Shown here piece by piece: positions 17,567-25,626 of a DNA stretch of 64,000 nt (position 1 is its first letter; every line of letters starts with the position of its first letter). Origin of the DNA: Pseudomonas alkylphenolica (GTDB lineage: Bacteria; Pseudomonadota; Gammaproteobacteria; Pseudomonadales; Pseudomonadaceae); assembly GCF_004025535.1 (NCBI RefSeq), contig NZ_QJRG01000034.1, positions 682,001 to 746,000 of the forward strand, read 5' to 3'. The notes below the pieces were generated by a model. That model worked only from the letters and a program-made list of their open reading frames with translations, did no database searches and was not told where the DNA came from. The position numbers and the translations under genes were made by a program.

Positions 17567-18316
17567 TTAAGCAGCGCTGCGCAATCCCGGAAGGCTGATC
17601 AACGACCAGCCTGCTTCCGGCTCAGCCAATACCAGGCGTACCGCCTCGCTGTTGTCAGGCTCAAGCAGTTTGGGCGCCAGATCCCCCACCAGCCAGTTCG
17701 CCGTGTTGGAGGCGATCACCCGGCCGTCTGCCGATATCAGCACCGCTTCATGCGCAAGACGCATCAGGCTGCGTACCAGCATGCGCTCGACGTTGTGCAG
17801 CGACAGATCCAGCCCGGCCACGCCAATGAACTGACCCTGCACAAAAATGGGCATGGTGAAGGTCAGCACATACATGTTGGTGCCGTAGAGGTCAACGTAA
17901 GGCCCCTCGACGCTGCTGGTGCCGGACTCGCGCGGGCGGCTGAACCAGGGTGCGGCGGTATAGTCGTAGAAATTTTCTCGGCGGCGGTCGAAGTTGGGGC
18001 GCAGCGGCAGGGTTTTGCCGGCATCTGCCAGGTACCACCACTCCAGGTGCATCTCGCGGTCGGCGAGGCTGCCCGGCTCGAGGATCACGCCTCCGCCGCA
18101 CCCAAAGGCGCCGGTGGCCAGCAATTGCCGGTCGATGGCTGGCCTGAGCAAGGCCAGGTCTTTGGCAACCGGTTGGCGGCCTTCGGCTACTACGCGCTCC
18201 CAGAGCTCGCAGGTTTCATCCACCAGCTGGCGGACCTGGCTGAAGATGGTCTCCAGGGTGCTGTTGAGCTGCCGAGCGCACGCAGACAGGGGATCGTTTT
18301 CGCTCAGGGCAAACAT
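17567..18316 (-). CDS. Cache-domain protein without membrane segments
   Basis: A 249-residue protein consisting of an N-terminal helix (about 1-60) and a Cache-like sensor domain (YVDLYGTNMYVLTFTMPIFV, GQFIGVAGLDLSLHNVERML). Cache domains are normally extracytoplasmic between two membrane helices and attached to a receptor or kinase. Here there is no signal peptide, no membrane segment and no output domain, so it appears to be a cytosolic small-molecule binder. It lies 68 nt downstream of the GntR gene on the same strand and probably serves the same locus. Confidence 0.7.
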   Translation of the reverse strand: MFALSENDPLSACARQLNSTLETIFSQVRQLVDETCELWERVVAEGRQPVAKDLALLRPAIDRQLLATGAFGCGGGVILEPGSLADREMHLEWWYLADAGKTLPLRPNFDRRRENFYDYTAAPWFSRPRESGTSSVEGPYVDLYGTNMYVLTFTMPIFVQGQFIGVAGLDLSLHNVERMLVRSLMRLAHEAVLISADGRVIASNTANWLVGDLAPKLLEPDNSEAVRLVLAEPEAGWSLISLPGLRSAA

Positions 18317-18384
18317 GGCATTTCCTCAGGCAGTATTGGCTTTATTTTTATCAGTTCGGGTTTCTGGTTCAAACCCACTAAGGT

Positions 18385-19161
18385 CTACGCAAGTACCGCG
18401 CCAGCCTCGCCCTCGCTTTCACTTTCCGCCAGCAACTCCAGGCGCAGGCCGATCAGACGCTTGATACCGCGGCTGACATGAGCCTCGGCCAGGGCGCCGG
18501 CCAACACCGTGTCGTTGCTGACCAGGGCCTGGAGGATGGCCCGGTGCTCTTGTTCAACCACAGTGACATCGCCCCCACCGGCAGCCTCCAGCCAGAGCAA
18601 CTCACCCACCTCTGACTGCAAGCGCATTTCGGCATGGGTCAGACGCAACGATTGCGCGGCCGCAGCTACTTCGATGTGAAAACGTGCATCGGCGCGATGG
18701 CGCCCCAGGCGTGTACCCGCCTGTTTCAAGGTATCGATGTGCTGGGCGATCCGCGCGTACTGCTCCTTGGAGCCACGCTGTGCCGCCAGGCGTGCCGCCG
18801 TGCCGGAGATCGCCAGTTGTTCATCGCCCAGGTCGCGCAAGTCCGGACCGCTCATTTCCCGCAGCCGCTGCAACAACAACACCTCGGGCAATTCCACCGG
18901 CGCACAGACAAAGCTGCCGCCATTGCGCCCACGCCGGGTTTCGATCAGGCCGCGTTGACGCAGCACCACCAAGGCTTCGCGCAGGGTGACGGTGGCAACG
19001 CCCAGTTGCATTGCCAGTTCGGTTTCACTGGGCAGTTGCTGCCCTTCGGCAAAAAGGCCCAGTTCGATCGCTTCCACCAGCCGCCGCGCCACCTCATCGG
19101 TGCGCCCTTCCTGGCGCAGCCGGATGAAGGCAGTACTACGGGCAGTATTCAGGGCACTCAT
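18385..19161 (-). CDS. FadR-type GntR transcriptional regulator
   Basis: 258 residues: an N-terminal GntR winged helix (LPSETELAMQLGVATVTLREAL) and a C-terminal FCD helical ligand domain with the usual Asp/His metal-site residues (RADARFH, EQEH, AEAH). It is divergent from the aldehyde dehydrogenase operon across 284 nt, which holds a palindrome at 19337-19363 likely to be its operator. Inferred role: repressor of the downstream amine/aldehyde catabolic genes, with induction by a pathway metabolite. Confidence 0.85.
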   Translation of the reverse strand: MSALNTARSTAFIRLRQEGRTDEVARRLVEAIELGLFAEGQQLPSETELAMQLGVATVTLREALVVLRQRGLIETRRGRNGGSFVCAPVELPEVLLLQRLREMSGPDLRDLGDEQLAISGTAARLAAQRGSKEQYARIAQHIDTLKQAGTRLGRHRADARFHIEVAAAAQSLRLTHAEMRLQSEVGELLWLEAAGGGDVTVVEQEHRAILQALVSNDTVLAGALAEAHVSRGIKRLIGLRLELLAESESEGEAGAVLA

Positions 19162-19336
19162 TGGCTCTCCATAGTCAGCATTGCACAGGCCCAGGCAGAC
19201 CCCGCTAAACGTTCAGTTCCGTATCTTATAGCGATTGAGCAGCCCCTGACACCGTCGATTTCAGCCTGCCATCGGTAAAAACCACCCGACAAAGCTGATT
19301 TCAACCCGACAGAAGGACAGTTGGCAAAGCTCGAAC

Positions 19337-19363
19337 ATTAAGATATGTTTTCATATGTTTAAT
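19337..19363. promoter_or_regulatory. candidate GntR operator
   Basis: Arms ATTAAGATATG and CATATGTTTAAT form an imperfect inverted repeat around TTTT, about 83 nt before the dehydrogenase start and 175 nt before the divergent GntR start. A related AAACATAT sequence recurs at about 20905-20912, ahead of the DmmA-like gene. Assignment to the adjacent regulator is inference from position. Confidence 0.4.
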
Positions 19364-19445
19364 GCGGTCAGCGGGCAAATGCACCTCTGCGCCCTGCATT
19401 GGCCGAGCGATTTCTCAACCTATAAGACCGACCAAGGGATACGCC

Positions 19446-20870
19446 ATGCAAACCAAACTCCTGATCAACGGCCAGTTGGTCAACGGCGAAGGCGCCAGCC
19501 ACGCCGTGTACAACCCCTCCCTGGGCACGGTGCTGGTAGACATCGCCGAAGCCAGCAGCGCTCAGGTCGAGGCAGCGGTGGCCGCGGCCGACCAGGCATT
19601 CGACGCGTGGGCGCAAACGCCACCCAAGGATCGCGCCCAGCTGCTGCTGAAACTGGCCGACCGGATCGAAGCCGAAGCCGAAGTACTGGCCCGTCTGGAG
19701 TCGCAAAACTGTGGCAAGCCTTACCAGGCAGCGCTGAACGACGAAATTCCGGCCATCGCCGACGTGTTCCGCTTTTTCGCCGGCGCCAGCCGTTGCCTGA
19801 ACGGCTCGGCCGGGGGCGAATACCTGCCGGGCCACACCTCGATGATTCGCCGTGACCCGCTCGGTGTGGTGGCGTCGATTGCCCCCTGGAACTACCCGCT
19901 GATGATGGTCGCGTGGAAACTGGCCCCTGCCCTGGCCGCCGGTAACTGCGTGGTGCTCAAACCTTCTGAGCAAACCCCGCTGACCGCCCTGAAACTGGCC
20001 GAATTCATTGCCGAGCTTTTCCCGGCCGGTGTGGTCAACATTCTGTTCGGCCGTGGCCCGAGCGTCGGTGAACCGTTGGTTACCCATCCCAAAGTGCGCC
20101 TGGTTTCGCTCACCGGCTCCGTGGCCACCGGTGCGCGCATCGTCGCCAACACTGCCAGCAGCGTGAAACGCACTCACATGGAACTGGGCGGCAAAGCCCC
20201 GGTGCTGATTTTCGACGACGCCGATATCGATGCCGCCGTCGAAGGTATCCGCGCCTTCGGTTTCTACAACGCCGGCCAGGATTGCACCGCCGCCTGCCGT
20301 CTGTACGTGCAGCAAGGCGTCTACGAGACTTTCGTGCAGAAGCTCGGTGAAGCCGTTGGCAGCATTCGCCATGGCCTGCAGGACGACCCGGAAACGGAAC
20401 TCGGCCCACTGATCACACAAGATCACCTGGAGCGTGTTGCCGGTTTCGTCGAACGTGCCAAAGCCCAGCCGCACATCCGTGTCATCACCGGTGGCAAGCG
20501 TGTCGAGGGCCCTGGGTTCTTCTTCGAGCCGACTGTGCTGGCTGACGCCCGCCAGGATGATGAAATCGTCCAGCGCGAAGTCTTCGGCCCCGTGGTCAGC
20601 GTCACGCCATTCACTGACGAAGCCCAGGCCCTGGCCTTCGCCAACGATTCCGACTACGGCCTGGCCTCTTCGGTCTGGACCCGCGACGTCGGCCGCGCCA
20701 GCCGCCTGGCCGCCCGTTTGCAGTACGGCTGCACCTGGGTCAACACGCACTTCATGCTGATCAGCGAGATGCCCCACGGCGGCATGAAGCAGTCGGGCTA
20801 CGGCAAGGACATGTCGATGTATGGCCTGGAAGATTACACCTGCGTACGCCACGTGATGTTCAAACACTAA
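19446..20870 (+). CDS. aminoaldehyde-type NAD-dependent aldehyde dehydrogenase
   Basis: A 474-residue aldehyde dehydrogenase of the gamma-aminobutyraldehyde / betaine-aldehyde group. General base E246 (MELGGK) and catalytic C280 (GQDC) are present, with the [10 protein letters not shown] block typical of aminoaldehyde dehydrogenases. AAGGGA precedes the ATG at 19446. It is the first gene of the operon, opposite the GntR regulator. Its partner genes suggest it oxidises an aldehyde released by oxidative dealkylation of an amine; the substrate is unknown. Confidence 0.85.
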   Translation: MQTKLLINGQLVNGEGASHAVYNPSLGTVLVDIAEASSAQVEAAVAAADQAFDAWAQTPPKDRAQLLLKLADRIEAEAEVLARLESQNCGKPYQAALNDEIPAIADVFRFFAGASRCLNGSAGGEYLPGHTSMIRRDPLGVVASIAPWNYPLMMVAWKLAPALAAGNCVVLKPSEQTPLTALKLAEFIAELFPAGVVNILFGRGPSVGEPLVTHPKVRLVSLTGSVATGARIVANTASSVKRTHMELGGKAPVLIFDDADIDAAVEGIRAFGFYNAGQDCTAACRLYVQQGVYETFVQKLGEAVGSIRHGLQDDPETELGPLITQDHLERVAGFVERAKAQPHIRVITGGKRVEGPGFFFEPTVLADARQDDEIVQREVFGPVVSVTPFTDEAQALAFANDSDYGLASSVWTRDVGRASRLAARLQYGCTWVNTHFMLISEMPHGGMKQSGYGKDMSMYGLEDYTCVRHVMFKH

Positions 20871-20930
20871 GGCGCAGCAGAAGCGTTAAATTAACCGCAC
20901 TATAAACATATAAAATAATAGGTAATATGC

Positions 20931-21536
20931 ATGCTTATCACCGGCATCAAAAGCCGCCCGGTCTATGACCGCCTGCAACCGATGGCAGGCGGCTTGCGCC
21001 ACCTGATCGTCGGCCAGGGCAGTGGCGGCGAGGCCATGCTGCGCCTGATCGGCGACATGACCCCGAGCCAGCGGGCCAACAGCACGCTGCTGTATTCCAC
21101 CGAATCCTTCTCCGGGCACAACCACCTGGCGGCGCTGCGCCAGGCCGAGGCCGGCGACCTGCAGGTGTTCGACAGCAACCAGGCGCTGATCGAAGGCCTG
21201 CGCCGTCTGCTTGACACCGCGCACATGGGTACCCGCCTGTACCTGAGCGGCTCGGAAAGCTTCATCGGCACCACCATGCAGGCCGCCAACGCGGTGGACC
21301 TGAACCGTGACGAAGTGCTGCGTGAACACAGTGGCACCCTGGTTCGCCGTGTCTGGTGCGCCCATTGCGACACCTACACCGAAAACGTTACCCACCGTGT
21401 ATTCACCTGCCCCGGCTGCCAGCTCGACCTGGTAGTGCGCGACCACTATTCCCGCCGCCTGGCCGCCTTCCAGGGCATCAAGGCTGACGGTGAAGTCCCA
21501 GGCGAAATGCCACCTGCCGAGGAGCTGGATACATGA
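20931..21536 (+). CDS. DmmA-like dimethylamine monooxygenase subunit
   Basis: A 201-residue protein resembling DmmA of the three-part dimethylamine monooxygenase. The C-terminal part carries a four-Cys zinc-ribbon-like motif, WCAHC...CPGC (about residues 141-165). The N-terminal part has a nucleotide-fold look (HLIVGQGSGGEAML). It follows the dehydrogenase by 60 nt and overlaps the reductase gene by ATGA. In this system the subunit is needed for secondary-amine demethylation with the reductase and the haem protein. Confidence 0.7.
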   Translation: MLITGIKSRPVYDRLQPMAGGLRHLIVGQGSGGEAMLRLIGDMTPSQRANSTLLYSTESFSGHNHLAALRQAEAGDLQVFDSNQALIEGLRRLLDTAHMGTRLYLSGSESFIGTTMQAANAVDLNRDEVLREHSGTLVRRVWCAHCDTYTENVTHRVFTCPGCQLDLVVRDHYSRRLAAFQGIKADGEVPGEMPPAEELDT

Positions 21537-22501
21537 ACACGCACAACGGAACCCTGAGCGTACGGGTTACACGCATCGAGACGCTGACCCCGGAAATCAA
21601 GCGCTTCACCTTCGTCGACCCCGACGGCAAGCACTTACCGGCCTTCTCCGGTGGCAGCCACGTGGTTGTGGTGATGGAAGACGGCGACAAGACCCATCGC
21701 AATGCCTACTCGCTGATGGGCTCACCGTACGACTCCAGCGCCTACCAGATCGCCGTGCGCCGCGTCGAAGACGGCCGTGGCGGTTCGCGCCACCTGCATG
21801 ACTGTGTCGAAGAAGGCGCGCTGCTGCAGATCCTGCAACCGGCCAACCTGTTTCCGCTGGCCAAGCATGCGCGTCAGCACGTGTTCATCGCGGGCGGTGT
21901 GGGTATCACCCCGGTGTACTCGCAGATGGAAGAGCTGCACATCAAGCAGGCCGACTTCGAACTGCACCTGGCGGTACGCGGCCCGGACCACATGGCATTG
22001 GGCCTGGAACTGCAAGCACGCTACGGCAACCGCGTGCACCTGTACGTGCAGGGCCAGGACGCGCGCATGGACATCCGCCAGATCCTCGCCGAGCGTCCGC
22101 TGGGCAGCCATGTGTATGTCTGCGGCCCGGACAGCATGATCGACGACACCCTCGACAGCGCCCATGCGCTGGGCTGGACCGACAGCCATATCCATTACGA
22201 GCGTTTCGTCGAGCAGGGCTCAAACGGCCAGCCGTTCAGCGTCACCCTGGCCCGCCAGGGCGTGACCATCGACGTGCCGCCTGACCAGTCGCTGCTCGAA
22301 GCCGCCGAACAGGCCGGCTACAAAGTGCCGTACCTGTGCCGCGGCGGTGCCTGCGGTTACTGCGAGACCGAAGTACTGGAAGTCGAAGGCGAGCTGGACC
22401 ACCGCGACGACTGGCTCAGCGAAGAAGACAAGCTCAGCAATCGCAAATTCATGCCGTGCGTATCCCGCGCCTGCGGTAGCCGCCTGGTCGTAGACCTCTA
22501 A
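21533..22501 (+). CDS. DmmB-like ferredoxin:NAD(P)H oxidoreductase
   Basis: 322 residues of the phthalate dioxygenase reductase (PDR/VanB) type. A flavin-binding barrel (HRNAYSLMGSP near 55-64) comes first, then a nicotinamide domain (FIAGGVGITPVY at 118-129), then a C-terminal plant-type [2Fe-2S] domain with C269, C274, C277 and C309. It passes electrons from NAD(P)H to the haem oxygenase encoded 17 nt downstream. ATGA overlap with the preceding gene shows coupling. Confidence 0.88.
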   Translation: MNTHNGTLSVRVTRIETLTPEIKRFTFVDPDGKHLPAFSGGSHVVVVMEDGDKTHRNAYSLMGSPYDSSAYQIAVRRVEDGRGGSRHLHDCVEEGALLQILQPANLFPLAKHARQHVFIAGGVGITPVYSQMEELHIKQADFELHLAVRGPDHMALGLELQARYGNRVHLYVQGQDARMDIRQILAERPLGSHVYVCGPDSMIDDTLDSAHALGWTDSHIHYERFVEQGSNGQPFSVTLARQGVTIDVPPDQSLLEAAEQAGYKVPYLCRGGACGYCETEVLEVEGELDHRDDWLSEEDKLSNRKFMPCVSRACGSRLVVDL

Positions 22502-22518
22502 TAACAGGAATCAACGTC

Positions 22519-23556
22519 ATGACCGTTTTCAAGCCAATCGAAACCTACTCCGGCGACTACACCTACAGCAACAGCCGCGAGGCCATCACGCGTCTGCCGT
22601 TCCCGTACCCGGAAGACGAGTACATGTACTCGATGAACGTCGAGCCACACGTACCGTTCGGCAAGGGCGCACTGCGTGCCCAGTTCGACATCGACGAACA
22701 CTACATCTCCGAATGCCACCACCGCGCCAAGACCCTCGAAGAGCAGCCGGGCGTGCACTACGCTGCCCTGCCGCACATGATGGAAGCCCAGTGGGACCTG
22801 CTGGAGCTGCTGATGGAGTCGTACTCGCGGGACTTCCCCGAGCACTTCACCCTGGAGAAGAACGGCAGCCAGTGGCACTGGATCAACCGCCCGCTGCAGA
22901 TCGACCAGACCTTTACCTTCGGTGACGCCAGCACCCTGCCGATGGAACCGATGGAGTACATCACCCGTCAGGCCCAGGGCGAGTTCATCCTGCTTGAAGA
23001 GCGTGACGACACCCTGGTGATGGGCGCCGGCATGGCCACCCAGCGCGCCGACTACTCGCTGCGCTTCAACCTCGGCATGAGCTTCATGGAGTTCCACGGC
23101 CCGGTGCCGAAGCTACATGAAATGGGCATTCTGCAGCGCGCACTGAAGTTCCTCCTGCGCCTGCGTCCGGGCCATCCGGTGCGCCGCACCAACTGGTCGA
23201 TCACGGTCAACCCGCGCCTGGAAACTTCGGCCGAGACCCTGCCGGACTGGGCCCCGGACCGCACCATCGTCACCGCTGAAAATGCCGGTGATCTGGTCAA
23301 CTTGCGTATTGAGCTGCAACCGCTGCATCGTCTGCCGCGCAGTAACGCCGTGCTGTTCCCTGTGCGCACCTACCTTGTGAGCCTCAAGCAGCTGGCCGAG
23401 TTCGCCCCCCAGTGGGCCAAGCGCATGCACCGTGTGATCCGCGACCTTGATCAGGAACTGGTCGACTACAAAGGCTTCACCCGTTATCGCGACGCGATGG
23501 TCACCTGGCTGTCGCAATACGACGACGGCACGCCAGTGGACGAGAGCCAACAGTAA
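22519..23556 (+). CDS. haem-dependent oxidative N-demethylase (HDOD/DUF3445 family)
   Basis: 345 residues, full length for the DUF3445 family, which binds haem b and oxidatively removes methyl groups from secondary amines. Characteristic stretches include LRAQFDIDEHY near the N-terminus and RRTNWSITVNPRLETS in the middle. It is presumed to be the oxygenase component paired with the reductase and the DmmA-like protein upstream. It ends just before a strong terminator. Confidence 0.8.
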   Translation: MTVFKPIETYSGDYTYSNSREAITRLPFPYPEDEYMYSMNVEPHVPFGKGALRAQFDIDEHYISECHHRAKTLEEQPGVHYAALPHMMEAQWDLLELLMESYSRDFPEHFTLEKNGSQWHWINRPLQIDQTFTFGDASTLPMEPMEYITRQAQGEFILLEERDDTLVMGAGMATQRADYSLRFNLGMSFMEFHGPVPKLHEMGILQRALKFLLRLRPGHPVRRTNWSITVNPRLETSAETLPDWAPDRTIVTAENAGDLVNLRIELQPLHRLPRSNAVLFPVRTYLVSLKQLAEFAPQWAKRMHRVIRDLDQELVDYKGFTRYRDAMVTWLSQYDDGTPVDESQQ

Positions 23557-23570
23557 GTTTTCAGAAATGA

Positions 23571-23595
23571 GCGCGCCATAATGGCGCGCTTTTTT
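23571..23595 (+). terminator. Rho-independent terminator
   Basis: GCGCGCCA-TAA-TGGCGCGC, an 8-bp stem, is followed by six T residues. It closes the dehydrogenase-to-demethylase transcript 14 nt after the stop codon at 23556. The MFS gene begins 33 nt later and must rely on read-through or its own promoter. Confidence 0.85.
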
Positions 23596-23628
23596 GCACT
23601 GCGTGCTTGCCAACCAGGGATTACCCCG

Positions 23629-24837
23629 ATGAAAAAAACAATACGCAACTTTTTGCCCGAGAGCTGGAGCCTGGTGTTCTCCGCCGCAGCATCCGCTTAC
23701 GGAGTCGGCTTGCTCGGCTTATGGGCGCTGCCGTTCCTGATCAGCGCCATCATCAACGACCTCAAACTCAATGAGGCCCAGGCCGGCATTCTGATGTCGG
23801 CTGAATTCGTCTTCACCATGCTCGCTTCACTGCTGGTCGCGCCCTACATGGGCCGCGCGCCACGACGTACCCTGGCGATTGTGGGCACGCTGCTGGCGAT
23901 CGGTGCCAACCTGGTCAGCGCCAACATGACCGAACTCTACTCGCTGGCAGCCGTGCGTTGCGTCGCCGGTGTCGGTGCCGGCCTGGCCCTGGCGTGCGGT
24001 AACGCCAGCGTCTCCAGCGCCAAGCAGCCGGACCGCATTGCCGGGCACATGAATGTGCTGTCGGTGCTGCTGATGATCGTGGTGATGCTCGGCTACGCCA
24101 AGGTCATGGCCCTGTATGGCCTGTCGGGTCTGTACTACGCCATGGCAGCGACCATGGCCGTGATGCTGCTGGCGATTCCGGCCATGCAACAGCGTGCACC
24201 CGTGGCCGAAGCGGCGCCCCATGCACGCAACGCCAAAGGCGGTGCAGGCAACGTGCTGTTGAGCCTGCCGGCGATCTGCATGATGCTGGCGATGTTCGTC
24301 TTCCAGGCCCGCGATACCATGGGCTGGGCCTTCGTCGAGCGTATCGGCACGATGGTCGGTTATAGCGGCGACGAGCTGGGGGCCTTGCTGTCCTTCCAGT
24401 CGTTTGTCGGCCTGATCGGCCCGCTGCTGGCCGCCATGGTTGGCAAGCGCTTCGGCCTGAGCACCCCGGTGATCCTGGCGATTCTGCTGACCGGCGCAAC
24501 CAGCCTGGCCTACGTACTGGGCGAGCATTCCAAGTCGCTGTACACCATGGGGGTGATGACTATTTGCGTCACCTACTTCTACGCCCTCAGCTACCTGACC
24601 GGCCTGGCCGCAGCGCTTGATCGTGAGGGTCGCGTGGTGGCGGCAGCGAGCAGCTTCCTTAGCCTGGGCCTGGCAGTTGGCCCGGCAATTTCAGGTGGTC
24701 TGATCTCGCTGGGCGGCTTCACCCTGGCCGCCTGGGGCATCGGCGTTACCGTGCTACTGACCTTGCTGTTGGTGATGATTCCACTGGCGAGCATTCGTCG
24801 TGAAGAGTCCGGCTTGACGCTGGCGGCAGCAACCTGA
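23629..24837 (+). CDS. MFS transporter of the amine locus
   Basis: A 402-residue membrane protein with about 12 helices and a major-facilitator fold; the inter-helix basic loop is seen as MGRAPRRTLAIVG. ATG 23629 is chosen for its AGGGA and the MKKTIRNF start; an ATG at 23581 falls inside the terminator hairpin. Probable importer (or exporter) for the amine or its product, by position only. It is separated from the oxygenase genes by a terminator. Confidence 0.75.
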   Translation: MKKTIRNFLPESWSLVFSAAASAYGVGLLGLWALPFLISAIINDLKLNEAQAGILMSAEFVFTMLASLLVAPYMGRAPRRTLAIVGTLLAIGANLVSANMTELYSLAAVRCVAGVGAGLALACGNASVSSAKQPDRIAGHMNVLSVLLMIVVMLGYAKVMALYGLSGLYYAMAATMAVMLLAIPAMQQRAPVAEAAPHARNAKGGAGNVLLSLPAICMMLAMFVFQARDTMGWAFVERIGTMVGYSGDELGALLSFQSFVGLIGPLLAAMVGKRFGLSTPVILAILLTGATSLAYVLGEHSKSLYTMGVMTICVTYFYALSYLTGLAAALDREGRVVAAASSFLSLGLAVGPAISGGLISLGGFTLAAWGIGVTVLLTLLLVMIPLASIRREESGLTLAAAT

Positions 24838-24850
24838 CGCCCCATCGCCG

Positions 24851-24933
24851 TCTCCCACAGGGCTTTGCTTTGTCCCTGTGGGAGCGGGTTTACCCGCGAA
24901 GGTTTACCGGGATACCAGACCGCCGCGAAACGC
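24851..24933. repeat. REP-type element
   Basis: A CCCACAGGG...CCCTGTGGG hairpin (24854-24882) merges into GTGGGAGCGGGTTTACCCGCGAA and a GGTTTACC/CCGCGAAA continuation. This resembles the REP elements common in Pseudomonas. It lies between the convergent MFS and kinase genes and may also work as a bidirectional terminator. Confidence 0.7.
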
Positions 24934-25626
24934 TCAGGGCAAATACAGCCTGAACAAGCCCCCGCCCAACGCCCCGCCGTTGGCAATCTCGATTCGCCCT
25001 TTCACGCCATTGCGTTCATGCAGGGCCGCAATCCGCGCCGCGAAGTACAGCCCCAACCCGGTGCTGCCGCTTTGCGCATCGATACCCTGCACATAGTCAT
25101 GCTGGCGCTCCAGCATGCGCACGGGGAACCCCGGGCCGTCGTCGTTGATGCTCAGCACCAGCTGCTCGTCTTCCTCGCTCACCGCAATCAGCAAGGTATG
25201 ACCGGCGTAGCGAATGGCGTTATTGAGGATGTTCGCTACCACCGAGCCGACCAGTTCACGGTCGAAAAAGCCCAACGGGCTCGGGGTTTCGATACGAAAG
25301 CTGGCGAGGATGTCACGGTGCTGCAACAGGTTCTGCTGCGCCGCCAGCTGCGCTTCGATAAAGTCATCCAGCTCATGGTAGTCCGGGCACATGGGCAACT
25401 GGTTGACGCCCAGTTTGTACAGGCCCAGCAACTGCACGAGCATGCCGTTGAGGTGAGTAAACTCATGCTCCATCACCCCCTGCTCGCTCGCAGCGCGCTG
25501 GGCCGGGGGCAGCCGTTCGAGCCACTGGCTATGGGCCTGGATCAAGGCGGCCAGGGAGTTTTTCATGTCGTGTACGGTGGAGGCGATCACCGTGGAAAAA
25601 TCCAGCCCCTGTCTGTCCTGGTTCAT
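24934..25626 (-). CDS. short cytosolic histidine kinase
   Basis: 230 residues: a phosphoacceptor region with H19 (STVHDMKNSLA) and a HATPase domain showing the N box NILNNAIRYA, DDGPGF and GSTGLGLYFA. There is no membrane segment and no sensor domain. Its start overlaps the stop of the response-regulator gene (ATGA), so the two proteins are made together and are probable partners. The signal may come from protein contact rather than a ligand. Confidence 0.85.
   Translation of the reverse strand: MNQDRQGLDFSTVIASTVHDMKNSLAALIQAHSQWLERLPPAQRAASEQGVMEHEFTHLNGMLVQLLGLYKLGVNQLPMCPDYHELDDFIEAQLAAQQNLLQHRDILASFRIETPSPLGFFDRELVGSVVANILNNAIRYAGHTLLIAVSEEDEQLVLSINDDGPGFPVRMLERQHDYVQGIDAQSGSTGLGLYFAARIAALHERNGVKGRIEIANGGALGGGLFRLYLP

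Noticed and set aside
18301..18384. A possible separate small gene between Cache and GntR genes
   Set aside because: Only 68 nt with no supported start or ribosome-binding site.
19368..20867. A ~500-codon frame opposite the aldehyde dehydrogenase gene
   Set aside because: It is a shadow of a gene with intact catalytic residues on the + strand.
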